Shown here: positions 44,584-55,329 of the stretch, piece after piece
How the letters are laid out: every line of letters starts with the position of its first letter
Numbering within the stretch: position 1 is the first letter of the stretch
From: Topomyia yanbarensis
Taxonomy: Eukaryota; Arthropoda; Insecta; Diptera; Culicidae
Direction: 5' to 3'
DNA length: 64,000 nucleotides
Assembly (NCBI RefSeq): GCF_030247195.1
Contig: NC_080672.1
Coordinates: 63,766,549 to 63,830,548 of the forward strand
Position numbers and translations under genes: made by a program
Notes under the pieces: generated by a model
What the model was told of the DNA's origin: nothing
The model's input: only the letters and a program-made list of their open reading frames with translations
Databases searched by the model: none

Positions 44584-45156
44584 CATGTATGTATGTATGT
44601 ATGTATGTATGTATGTATGTATGTATGTATGTATGTATGTATGTATGTATGTATGTATGTATGTATGTATGTATGTATGTATGTATGTATGTATGTATGT
44701 ATGTATGTATGTATGTATGTATGTATGTATGTATGTATGTATGTATGTATGTATGTATGTATGTATGTATGTATGTATGTATGTATGTATGTATGTTTGT
44801 ATGTATGTATGTATGTATGTATGTATGTATGTATGTATGTATGTATGTATGTATGTATGTATGTATGTATGTATGTATGTATGTATGTATGTATGTATGT
44901 ATGTATGTATGTATGTATGTATGTATGTATGTATGTATGTATGTATGTATGTATGTATGTTTGTATGTATGTATGTATGTATGTTTGTATGTATGTATGT
45001 ATGTATGTATGTATGTATGTATGTATGTATGTATGTATGTATGTATGTATGTATGTATGTATGTATGTATGTATGTATGTATGTATGTATGTATGTATGT
45101 ATGTATGTATGTATGTATGTATGTATGTATGTATGTATGTATGTATGTATGTGTGT
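44584..45156. repeat. (ATGT)n microsatellite, ~570 bp
   Basis: About 140 near-perfect ATGT units with only three TTGT interruptions. All reading frames stay open on both strands because a 4-bp unit gives the 12-bp periods MYVC and TYIH; none is a gene. Confidence 0.97.
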
Positions 45157-45533
45157 ATGTGCGGATTTGTTAACAAAATGTCCACATCGGTTTTTTGGAG
45201 ATGGCTGAACCGATTTTTACAAACTAAGATTCAAATGACAGGTATACTATTCCCATAGGTTGCTATTGAATTTGATTTTCAACCGACATCTTGTCCCGGA
45301 TTACGAGTTGAAGAGTATGGTTACAAAACAAAATTTGTTGATTTGTCCACATCGGTTTCTCGGAATTTTCTGAACCGATTTTGACAAACTTGATTTTAAA
45401 TGGTCCATCAGCTGCTGTTGAATTTTGTGTGGATCCGAGTTCTGGTTCCTGAATTACAGGGTGATACGTACGATCACGCAGCAAATCTCGATTCTAACGA
45501 ATTCTGCGATGAATGTAAAAAGGTGAAATTTTT

Positions 45534-46721
45534 GCCTTTCTCAATAGAAAGGTATTGTAATTGCTCTGAAAACCGACTTTTTAACGGAGGCCCGGAGGGC
45601 CGAGTGACATATATCATTCGATTCAGTTAGTCGAGTTCGGCAAATGTCTGTGTGTGTATGTATGTATGTGTGTGTATGTGCGTATGTGTGTATGTTACCA
45701 AAAATGTCACTTATTTTTCTCAGAGATGGCTGAACCGATTTTGACAAACTTAGTCTCAAATAAAAGGTGCAACGTTCCCATAGGCTGCTATTGAATTTCT
45801 AATGGATCCGACTTCCGGTTCCGGAATTACAGGGTGATGAGTACGAACATACAGAAAATGTCGATTTTAATAAATTCTGCAATGAATGCATAAAGGTGAA
45901 ATTTTTTCGAAAATATGACCACAACTGCTTCGATTTGTAGTATTAGGTCACTAACATCCATTCAAAGTCTATTTGGCCACATTGGCCACCATCATCGGTT
46001 CCGGAAGCCCCGGCGGAAGTATCTAAATTCAGAATAACAGTCACATCGGTTTCTCGGAGATGGCTAGACCGATTCGACTAAACTTGGCCTCAAATGAAAA
46101 GTATTGCGTCCCCGTAAATGGCTATTTAATTTCATCCCGATCCGACTTCCGGTTCCGGAGTTATAGGTTGTGGCGTGCGATCACATAGCAAATTGTGATT
46201 CAAACCGATACTCCGATGAAAGCAAAAAAGGTAAAAATTTCGCTAAAATGTCTCTCAAACAACTTAAATTTGCTGTTCTAGGTCACCGACGGCCAACCAA
46301 ACTTTCGTTGACTACATTGACCACCATAAACGGTTCCGGAAGTGCCCGGGAAAAGCGGCCATCTTTCAAAATTTACGAACTCACATCAGTTTCCCGGAAA
46401 TGGTTGGGCCGATTTTCACAAACTTAGTCCCAAATGATAGCTATAATATCCCCATAGATGTCTATAAAATTTCGTACGGATCGCTTATATGGTTCCGGAA
46501 ATATAGACTAAACCGTCCGGTCACATATGAAATTCCCATATAAGCCGGAATTAAATTTTTTTTTTCAAAGGGGGGACCTCATGAAATTTCAGAAATCGAA
46601 TTCGTATTTTTGATGCCAAACATCTTTAAAATGCATGAAACGTCGAGATTTTATGTTATCTCGAAAAATTTTTTTTTATAAAAATCGACTTTTTGGGACT
46701 TTGCCGATTTTGCACCTTTTT
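45534..46721 (+). repeat. GCCTTTCTC-family copy, three modules, right end missing
   Basis: Begins GCCTTTCTCAATAGAAAGG. It has the GGCCCGGAGGGCCGAG block, a GT microsatellite and three modules marked at about 45757, 46091 and 46431 (spacing 334 and 340 bp). It stops at the start of the next copy without the GGATTAAAATAGG end, so it joins head to tail with 46722-48138. Confidence 0.75.
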
Positions 46722-48138
46722 GCCTTTCTCAATAGAAAGGTATTGCAATTGCTCTGAAAACCGACTTTTTAACGGAGGCCCGGAGGGCCGAGTGACATAT
46801 ACCATTCGATTCAGTTCGTCGAGTTCGGCAAATGTCTGTGTGTGTGTATGTATGTGTGTGTGTATGTATGTGTGTGTATGTGCGTCTGTGTGTGTGTACG
46901 CGAACACAATCTCACTCACTTTTCTCAGAGATGGATGAACCGATTTTTACAAACTTAGTCCCAAATGAAAGGTGCAACGTTCCCATAGGCTGCTATTGAA
47001 TTTCTAATGGATCCGACTTCCGGTTCCGGAATTACAGGGTGATAAGTACGAACACGCAGAAAATGTCGATTTTAATAAATTCTGCAATGAATGTATAAAG
47101 GTGAAAAATTTTCCAAAATATGACCACAACTGCTTCGATTTGTAGTATTAGGTCACTAACATCCATTCAAAGTCTATTTGGCCACATTGGCCACCATCCT
47201 CGGTTCCGGAAGCCCCGGCGGAAGTATCTAAATTCAGAATAACAGTCACATCGGTTTCTCGGAGATGGCTAGACCGATTCGACTAAACTTGGCCTCAAAT
47301 GAAAGGTATTGCGTCCCCGTAAATGGCTATTTAATTTCATCCCGATCCGACTTCCGGTTCCGGAGTTGCAGGTTGTGGCGTGCGATCACATAGCAAATTG
47401 TGATTCAAACCGATACTCCGATGAAAGCAAAAAAGGTAAAAATTTCGCTAAAATGTCTCTCAAACAACTTAAATTTGCTGTTCTAGGTCACCGACGGCCA
47501 ACCAAACTTTCGTTGACTACATTAACCACCATAGACGGTTCCGGAAGTGCCCGGGAAAAGCGGCCATCTTTCATAACTAACAAATTCATATCAGTTTCTC
47601 GGAAATGGTTGGGTCGATTTTCACAAACTTAGTCCCAAATGATAGCTATATTATCCCCACAGATGTCTATAAAATTTCGCACGGATCGCTTATATGGTTC
47701 CGGAAATATAGACTGAACGGTCCGGTCACACATGAAATTCCCATATAAGCCTGAACTCATATTTTTTTTCAAAGGGGGGACCCCATGAAATTTCAGAAAT
47801 CGAATTCGTATTTTTGATGCCAAACATCTTTAAAATGCATGAAACGTCGAGATTTTATGTTATCTCGAAAAACATTTTTTTTATAAAAATCGACTTTTTG
47901 GGACTTTGCCGATTTCGCACCTTTTTTCAGTTCAATATTACCGTGGCTGTTTTTTCTTTTTCAAAATTTTAGAACTCGAATAATGATTTATTTTCCTGTA
48001 TATAGTTGTCATGTGAGGTATAATAATAAAATGTAATATATGCATTTAAAAGTTTTTAATGAATATAAACAACGCACACATTCTCGTGATTCATGATTGA
48101 GAAAGGCACAATTGCACCGCTAGGTGGATTAAAATAGG
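46722..48138 (+). repeat. GCCTTTCTC-family copy, full length (1.4 kb)
   Basis: The complete form: left hairpin end, GGCCCGGAGGGCCGAG block, GT/GTATG tract, modules at about 46962, 47296 and 47636 (spacing 334 and 340 bp, the same as in the preceding copy), and a right end CACAATTGCACCGCTAGGTG then GATTAAAATAGG. It shows the empty site for the 974-bp TIR element at 23000. Non-coding; 105-107-codon frames over the middle module (46170-46427, 47309-47632) recur only because the copies are similar. Confidence 0.75.
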
Positions 48139-48356
48139 TTTTTCAGTTCAATATTACCGTGGCTGTTTTTTCTTCTTCAAAATTTTAGAACTCGAATAAT
48201 GATTTATTTTCCTGTATATAGTTGTCATGTGATGTACAATAATAAAATGTAATATATGCATTTAAAAGCTTTTAATGAATATAAACAACACACACACATT
48301 CTCGTGATTCATGATTGAGAAAGGCACAATTGCACCGCTAGGTGGATTAAAATAGG
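48139..48356 (+). repeat. Tandem duplicate of the repeat's last ~215 bp
   Basis: Repeats 47926-48138 (TTCAATATTACCGTGGCTGT to GATTAAAATAGG) with few changes. It indicates that the right terminus was duplicated, possibly by slippage or by two insertions at the same T-run. Confidence 0.85.
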
Positions 48357-49332
48357 TTTTTATTTATTGTTTTTGTTGTCTAGTATGAGAATTTAAAATT
48401 TTTTCTCGAACAGGACAACCACAGATATTCGATTTATGATTTTCGCTACAATTAGCGCATTTGAAACTTTTTGTGTTTTTTTCACGGGACAGGAATCTTT
48501 CGTGTGCGATTTATCACCACAGATCATACATTTGGAATCCAAATGACAATTTTCTGTGCCGTACCCAAAGCCTTGGCATCTACGACACTGGGTCAGATTT
48601 TGAATTCTGCCCCCATGTTGTCTATAATGTTCCCACTTTACTCGCACGTGGAACATAAAACGTGCTTTTTCTAATATTTTCAAATTATTAACCTCAGAAC
48701 GGTTAAAATGAATTAAATAAAACTCATGGATAATTCCAGAGCGTACTGGCGTGTTATTCCCGCTAGCCTTTCTCTTCATAAGAATAACTTGTGAAGGAGA
48801 AAAGCCAAGTAATTTTTTCAATTCGTTGGATATTTCATCCAAACTTTGTCCTTGTGGTAGCCCTTTCAAGACAGCCTTCAATGGTCTATCTGTCATATGA
48901 ATAAAATTTATATAAATAATAAATAAAATAAAATTTATATAACCTCTCCGTGAGATACTGGAGTAGTCGTTTGTGGCCAATCAATTCCTCTGCTGTAACT
49001 CGACATTCTCCTCTTCGGCCAATCTGAAAAGAGACTTTCACGTCCGGAAGCAACGTCGAAAGCTCAGTTCGAAAGGCCTTGAAGTCGTAGATCATCACTG
49101 TTATCGGCGGCGGTGATTGCTTTTTCTTCTCATTGGCATTGTGCACAATGCGAGGAAATTTACAAATTTCGTTATCTTCACATTCGGATAAAACATCGAA
49201 TGAGTTGCTGCAGTCAATTAAATTGTCGGGTGGAGGAGATACGCTTTTCCGTTTAGTTTTAATTTTTGGCACACGGCCTTTCTGGGAGGACCAAGGCATG
49301 TTGGAAGAATTAAATATTTCTTTAGGCTGCAT
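48357..49332 (-). pseudogene. Jockey-type LINE ORF1, N-terminal part with CCHC knuckles
   Basis: The gag-like ORF1 binds the element RNA. The frame starts MQPKEIFNSSNMPWSSQKGR, passes NSFDVLSECEDNEICKFPR and ELSTLLPDVKVSFQIGRRGE, and has a small in-place duplication near 48.9 kb (LYKFYFIYYLYKFYSYD) that adds AT-rich residues and shifts frame. It then resumes DRPLKAVLKGLPQGQSLDEI and ends with knuckles CRRCQGFGYGTENC (C-x2-C-x4-G...C, His replaced) and CMICGDKSHTKDSC (complete CCHC). It is cut by the 8.1-kb insertion, and the C-terminus is at 39.86-40.24 kb. Confidence 0.85.
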
Positions 49333-49540
49333 TGTTCTTGAAAAATGTTTTAGTCTTGAAAAAGACTGATTGAGTAGAAAAAGTAGGTAGTCTTGAGAAA
49401 GGCTAATTGTCGAAAAATATAGGTAGTCTTGAGAAAGTCTGTTGCTGTTGAAAAACTCTAGGTAAACCAGGAGCTATCAAGATTTGTGACCGGTTCGAAC
49501 GAAGGTTCAAGCCGGTATGAACCTTGATAGGTCATTCGCA
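49333..49540 (-). promoter_or_regulatory. Jockey-type LINE 5' UTR with short repeats
   Basis: Three spaced copies of a TTTCTCAAGACTACCTA-like word (minus strand, 49.34-49.45 kb) precede the ORF1 start. Jockey elements carry an internal promoter in the 5' UTR, and this block is its likely place. The 5' end is set near 49540, where a TCAAGGTTCATACCGGCTTG stretch ends, and is approximate. Confidence 0.5.
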
Positions 49541-49703
49541 GTTCTTTTGGTTATCATTACAAATTATTTTACAGAGTTTTATATATAGAAACAAAAAGGA
49601 AATTAAAACCGTGGTGGGCAAATTCGATAGATGCTTGTTTTACCCGCCCGAGATCGAGACTTTGGTACACTTTCTGAAGATATGAGATCAGCTACTGTAA
49701 TTC

Positions 49704-50923
49704 CATTGCACAGTAGTCCAGAATGCAAAATTAGCAGAAATTTTGAGATTTTACTAAAAATAAACAACTTAGCCATATTATGTCTTTGGAAATGTTTCCG
49801 TAGTTTGTGAGCCCCTTTTTTGTCAAAAAAATAGGGTGGTTCTAATTTTACCAAGATCAAAAAAATACTTTTCAATCGTTCTAGATACATATGACCTTCA
49901 GTGAAGTTGTCGAACGACAAATTTTTGAAAAGTTTGCTGAAGACATGTAAGCTCTATCTGTCATACTTCTTATTTTACAACAAATTTAAAATCGAAGGTT
50001 AGGGGTGTTTCGTAGTGTTTCTAATTATTTTTATAATTTTTTATATTACTTTCACGGTAGACAATACAAAAAATATAGTTTCATTTTCATGATAATATTT
50101 TGCACTTTAAAATGCTTTTCTTTTATTTAAAATAGTTGGTAGGGTGGTTCTAATTTTTTAAACAAGAAAATTAACTTTTTAATGGTTCGAGGTAGAGTTT
50201 TCCTGTCTTCCAAAAAATTGAAGAAAATAAAATTTTGAAAAACTTTGTCGAAGATACTGGAACTATATGTCGGGTTTTTTCATTTTACAAGAAAGTTGCC
50301 AAAACAAAATTTAGGGTGATTCTTAAAACATGGTTTTCTTTATATAACTTTTGCAGTTTTGATTCTTGATCTATACTACAAGGTATGCTATTTCATATGA
50401 CAACAGCGATATTTAATGTTATGTGACCTAATCGAAGATTATGCTATTTGAAAAAGTTTTGTTTTTATATAAAAGTTCTCATAACTTTGAAAGGAAAAAA
50501 ATTAGTAGTTGGTGTTTTAAGGCATATTGTGCGCCCAAGAATAATCTTCAAGTTGATCAAAGGTTTTTTAGTGTAAAGTAAAAGTTATAGAAATGAAACT
50601 GTTTTTTAAGGAACACCCTAAAGTTTACATTTAGATTTCTCGTGCAATGAAAAGTATAGAAGCTAGAGCTGCCTTGCATGCCTTCAGCAAATTTGTCAAA
50701 AATGTGTTGCACTACAAAACTTAATCGAAGACAGTCAAACTCTATCTTGAATCGTTAAAAAGTTCAACCTTAAATATTGATAAAAATAGAGCCACCCTAG
50801 ATTCTGTTTAAACAGAAAGAAGGGCCTTGCAAAGTACAATAACTCTGCCAAACATGTTGTAAGCCTAAGCCATTTAATTTTAGCAATTCCTGCTAAATTC
50901 ACATTCTGGGCCACTGTGCAATG
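49704..50923. mobile_element. TIR element with CATTGCACAGTRGYCCAGAATG ends
   Basis: The left 40 bp (CATTGCACAGTAGTCCAGAA, then GCAAAATTAGCAG) match the inverted right end (CATTGCACAGTGGCCCAGAA). The interior has degenerate ~310-bp repeats carrying TTTGAAAAACTTTGTCGAAG-type words (49.92, 50.23 and 50.70 kb) and no coding sequence. The same terminal word, inverted, closes the insert in the R1 endonuclease at 28.15 kb. No clear target duplication. Confidence 0.6.
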
Positions 50924-51005
50924 TGGTCAATCAATGGAACTGATCCCAAAAATTTGTAATACGCTTGAAAGCTTATACAATAGCCCTTCTAAAATAATAT
51001 TAATA

Positions 51006-53667
51006 GGGGAACCCGGAGCTATTCGGACCTACCTAAGCAAATCGCCCTTTAAGATAGATAGATGTGAAAAAAATTACCTGTCAAAGGTCCTAATTGTTAG
51101 TTTGAAAACAAACTCAGCTACAATTTGAAGCCATAAAAATTCATTCATGATAGAAATGGTATTCTCATAGACAGGTCAGTCGAACTAACCAGTCTACATT
51201 TCAATACCGGTTAACGGGAAGCTATTTACCAACTCGGATGCGCTAATTGCCCTTCAATTTGCCAGCAAATACGGTGGTAAATTGGGGACTAACTCAATTG
51301 CAACATTTGGGCGATTCGCCACCACCTTTTTTTATTTTTGACTGAACGCACAGGTACAATATTTATGACTTCAATAAAATCTTCGTGGTAGGCTTTTTTA
51401 CAACTTCGCTGAAGGGAGTATATTTTTATCTGGATTATAGAAGAAAATAGATTTCGTACACCCAAAACAATTTCCCAATGCAAAAAAGGCATTACATTCT
51501 TTCGTGCATATTCCGAATTAGAATCATGCCTTCTTCGCATTGTAGACAAAGCAAAGCTATGGCATTATACCAACACAGCTTGATTCATGATGAAATAAAT
51601 TGATTGAGAATACACGCTACCATATTATCTGCCCGCATGTAAAAGTATTAGTTGGTTTTGCTTGCTGGTGATGTATTCTATGCACGAATACCTCTGTGGT
51701 GTTTGTAAGAACTTCTGTCTTCATACACAGTTACGCTTTTTTGTCTGCGAACAGCTCAATTCCAACCACACTAAACGCGTTAACAGTTTACGTTCACGAA
51801 AGTGTGTGATATACGCGTTACTTTTCCAAATCATCGCTCTCTCATTCTATGCTTCAAAGAAAAGTGGAAGAAAATGATTTGTGCTCAGATTGATTTGCGA
51901 TGATCGTAAACCAGGGCGATGATGTGCGCTCAAGAGGATGACATGGCGTCATATTGGCGTAGTCAACATAAAAAACTTTGCAACAAAATTAACGAAATTT
52001 GTCTAAATACAAACGAGAAGCACTTTAGTTTCGATCAAATTAGAGACCCCCATTGATCGGTTGAAAACGATGGTACCTAATGAGTTCTACAAGATGACGA
52101 CACGAACGAACTTATGATGAATGAAGTTCATGTTTGACAATTCTCGGTGGTTTGTTTACTTTGTCAATTGCGTTAGTGCGAGTGCAACGGGTGCTCATCT
52201 GTTACATTCGAACTCACGTAACTCCCATGTAAATAAACCACCGAGAATTGTCAAACAAAGTTCATCCGGCTCATTTTGTGGGGATATGTCGGTTGGTGTA
52301 AAACCTAATTGTCAAACTCTGTATGTAGAGATAGGGATGCCAGTTACCTGTGTGCGCTGGATTCGCATGTTAGGGAAATAATACAAACTGAAAAAAGTAA
52401 CTGCCACTGCTGCTCAAAAGTGCAAAACCATGTCATCACTGCCCTTATAGTTTATGATACTTTAAACTTAAATACTTGCGAAATACTGATATGATATCAC
52501 GTGAAAGTACTGTTGATATGAGGAATTCCAGTAATGATTGGTGGACGGCTTCTATCAGACAAATGTTGAAATTTGTTAGCCCAATGTTCCCATATAGGTA
52601 ACTTCCTCCTGCATATAGTGCGCTTAAAAAATCATTAATCATTATTAATATTTATGAACCTATCTAGTGGCTACAACTCGCATATCGCTGGTAAATTTAA
52701 GGTTGAGAGAACGCCGAAAGCTCAACATAAAATCAACACATAATCATCACCCACACCCCATCCATTTGATGATGCTATAAACTGTTCTCTCCAATATACA
52801 GCATGTGATCAGTAGAAAGGCTAAATGGAAACAGGTCCTTGAGCGTGTATTAGTATTTTCAGAGCGCACATGTATCCGAGTGGAGATGTCCTTTACATGT
52901 GTATTAGTGCGGAGTCATTTCAATACTAATACTCCGATATCGTTAAATTCACTAATACATTCCCAGCTGTGGGTTTGTGTAAGTTTCTGTGGTGTAATCG
53001 CCATTTAATGCATTTTTGTCCCGGACCAATATCGCTTTCTATGCATTATACCAGTTACAATGCAAAATTCTCATTAGAATCATGCATATTCGCATGTAAT
53101 TCATACGGTTCGCGTTTTGGGTGTAGTTCACTACTAGGGGAATTAATCACCGATCAAGTGAGATGAGAAGAAGGGGAGTATCGCTCTAAGAAACATCCTG
53201 AAAGACATCACATTTCTAATATCAATAGTTTTGATCCCTTTTTTGCACTTTGGGATTACAATGGAGCGGTTGGAATTGCCCCGTATGTTGACAGTCTGAT
53301 TAGGTTCATTTTGCACAAAAACGGTGAGCGTGTTGAAAAAATCTGTGATTTCACCCAAACAAAAATCATTCCATAAAATAGGGGTCTCAAGCTTTCTAAA
53401 ACATTTACCTGTTATTTTTTCACTTTAATTTATTGTTTTAATCACGGTTTTACCATTATAATGATTTTTGTTTTGAGGAAGGCAAAAAAAAGAAACACAC
53501 TGTATCTCCTTTCTAAAAAAAACTGAAGAATGAGATTCAGCTGTCAAATTCAATGCTTTATAATGGCGCTTCCTCGAGTATGTATGACAGTCAGAAAGTC
53601 TTTCGATTTTCTGAGAAATCGAGGGGGTCCGAATTAGCCCCACGGTCTTAATAACCCCGGGTTCCCC
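51006..53667. mobile_element. TA-flanked TIR element, 2.66 kb
   Basis: The left end GGGGAACCCGGAGCTATTCG pairs with the inverted right end GGGGAACCCGGGGTTATTAA. TA lies on both sides (51004-51005, 53668-53669). TA plus such TIRs suggests Tc1/mariner or a relative. Frames of 60-86 codons inside show no DDE transposase motif, so it is a non-autonomous or decayed copy. It carries the 127-bp MITE at 52131. Alternatively, the two ends could belong to different copies of one family. Confidence 0.55.
52131..52257. mobile_element. Small MITE with 28-bp inverted ends
   Basis: Arms 52132-52159 and 52229-52256 (GTTTGACAATTCTCGGTGGT then TTRTTTAC) are inverted with one mismatch. AAGTTCA(T) is duplicated on both sides, a 7-8 bp target duplication. 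Length 127 bp, non-coding; hAT-like by duplication size, although the termini are not of the CAG type. Confidence 0.75.
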
Positions 53668-54690
53668 TATACTTTGACTCAACAATTGACCCTAGATTCT
53701 ACTTGAAAATCATCCGGATAACAGGTCAATTAATGAATCAAGTCCTAGAACGCTGAAGTGTTTTTGGAAATATTTGTTGCATTGGCATAAATTCGTAGGT
53801 GTGACTGGGAAATGGTGGCCACATAATGACTTTCCGAAAGATCTGGAACATCCGTGCAGCTGGTCAATTAACGAACCTTGTCCTAGAGTTCTGAGATATC
53901 TTCGAAAATATATATAAAAGTATATCATTCGTATAAATTTGTGCAAGTTACTGGGACAGGGAGCCATTGATCTGTCGAATGATCCGGCAAAGAATTGGCC
54001 AGTTCACAAATTTGGTCTTCCAACTTGGTAGCTGCTTCAAAGTATGAGCGGCTACGTCTTATATGAGAAACAGGTGTGAATCAAATTTCGGAATTTGACC
54101 ATTTTCTCGGATCTTCCGGAATCCTCGACGGTTCTCAATGGTTCAACAATTTCAAGCAACTGATGCATCATTAAGATATACCTAAAGATTATTCCGGATT
54201 GTATGGGAATTTCGCATGCGACTGCATACGTCAACCCGTAACACGGGACAGAACTCCGATTCCAATAGAATTTAATGGCAGTCATTAGGGATACTGTAGC
54301 TTTCATTTGAGACTAAATTCGATAAATTCGAGTAAGACATTTCTGACAAGCAGGTGTGAATTCAATTCAGTAACTTAGCCACTTTCCCGTAGCTTCCGGT
54401 TCCACCGAAGGTATCCAAAGTGGTCTATGTGGGTTTGATTGGGTATCAGTGAGCTGAAACTACAAATCCAAGCAATTTAGAATATATTTTAAAGCATTTT
54501 TTAGATAACATTCTACCGATTTATATGAGCATTTCATGCATGGCCGCACTCTTCAACTCATAGCTCCAGAACTGAAAGTCGGAATGAAATTAAATTCAAT
54601 AGCAGGCCATGCGAACGTTGTACCTTTCATTTGAGACTAGATTTAAAAAATCGGTTCAGCCATCTCCAAGTAATTGATGTGCAATTGAGC
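53668..54690 (-). repeat. Old, diverged modules of the GCCTTTCTC family
   Basis: CTTTCATTTGAGACTARATT words at 54.30 and 54.63 kb (~330 bp apart), with TCGGTTCAGCCATCTCCAAG and GGTTCCACCGAAGG nearby, are the modules of the repeats at 22.9 and 45.5 kb in reverse orientation, more diverged and without recognisable ends. No gene. Confidence 0.55.
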
Positions 54691-54694
54691 CGCA

Positions 54695-55135
54695 GTGAAA
54701 CAACGAATCGGGTTACGGGAGAGAATCCGCCGCCGGAGAACTCTCCGTCGGTGTATACTAGATCCAACGCCAAGAACCAGTTCAGTAGTACACGACGTAG
54801 CACATGGTTCGAATCGACGGGGCGCCAGCGAACCGGTCGTCAGGATTCACCGGAATTGTCGGACGGACCTCAACGGCCAGATCCACCGCCGGGGACTAGA
54901 ATGAGCAGACCGCGACGGAACACCACCATTCGCAGGTCGTTGGGGAACCAGCGAACCGGACGCCCTGCTCCACCGGAATCGCCGAACTGACCTTCGACAC
55001 CTGGTTGATTGACTAGGTCTCGGGAGAACTTCTCTCGATGGGGAATTCGTCGTCGTCGGGGACTATACCGAGTAGTTTGCGAACAAGTTGGGAGATCAAC
55101 GAGTAAGTAGTGCTGAATTGTATGAGAAGGGACTC
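54695..55135 (+). repeat. R1-type 3' UTR fragment in plus orientation
   Basis: GAATCCGCCGCCGGAGAACT, CTCCGTCGGTGTATACTAGA and the following CACGACGTAGCAC match the plus-strand 3' UTR of R1 copy 1 (29.14-29.27 kb). R1 copy 2 next door runs on the minus strand and has its own UTR start at 55.2-55.3 kb, so this fragment is inverted relative to it. Frames of 69-119 codons (54631-54990 +) are GC-rich artefacts. Confidence 0.6.
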
Positions 55136-55329
55136 CACCCACAGCTTGCTTTTCGACAGCCATACAGAAATTGTCAGTGGAGAACTGGTGGTGTGTCGAG
55201 GAGCGGTGCTGTATCACTAGTCTGCACCGATGGAGAGTTTCTCTCGAAACCTGATTTGTGACTTCACAGCGACATTCTCGCCAAAGGCGCTACTTTATTG
55301 GTTCTTTCGCCGCTTCCTCTGCAACCCAA

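Larger units (their letters stand above)
43882..45533 (+). repeat. GCCTTTCTC-family copy with two ATGT arrays
   Basis: Starts GCCTTTCTCATATAGAAAGG, then the conserved GGCCCGGAGGGCCGAG hairpin block (43940) and the microsatellite. The middle part (44130-44580) is GC-richer, with no recognised gene, and the copy resumes after the second array with a module (CCACATCGGTTTTTTGGAGA). Frames running through the ATGT arrays on both strands are translation artefacts. Confidence 0.65.
40242..48356 (+). mobile_element. 8.1-kb composite of GCCTTTCTC-family repeats inserted in the Jockey ORF1
   Basis: It begins GCCTTTCTCATATAAAGAAAGG at 40242 and ends GGATTAAAATAGG at 48356. TTTTT flanks both sides (40237-40241 and 48357-48361), and joining across one T5 brings the Jockey ORF1 halves back together (lysine/asparagine codons around INKNVPTS), apart from a small frame slip. 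Internally it contains further GCCTTTCTC starts at 43882, 45534 and 46722, three-module bodies, a 2.5-kb long-TIR element, two ATGT arrays and a 3'-end duplication. Whether it landed as one unit or grew by tandem duplication is open. Confidence 0.7.
37770..49540 (-). mobile_element. Jockey-clade LINE, split by an 8.1-kb insertion and a solo LTR
   Basis: Minus-strand order: 5' UTR with TCTCAAGACTACCT repeats (49.54-49.33 kb), ORF1 N-terminal part with CCHC knuckles (49.33-48.36 kb), [insert 48356-40242], ORF1 C-terminus (40.24-39.86 kb), ORF2 with a truncated endonuclease and linker (39.86-39.06 kb), RT (39.06-37.77 kb) interrupted by a solo LTR (38926-38598). Motifs match Jockey/Juan-type elements of mosquitoes. 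After KCNK at 37775 the RT reading stops and an AT-rich tail follows, so the RT end is deleted. Confidence 0.85.

Noticed and set aside
43999..45185. Direct-repeat array considered as a CRISPR-like or satellite array
   Set aside because: Units are 4 bp without spacers; simple microsatellite.
44440..45258. Open frames of 194-272 codons with MYVC or TYIH repeats on both strands
   Set aside because: They are translations of the ATGT microsatellite, which has no stop in any frame; no start context, domain or conservation signal.
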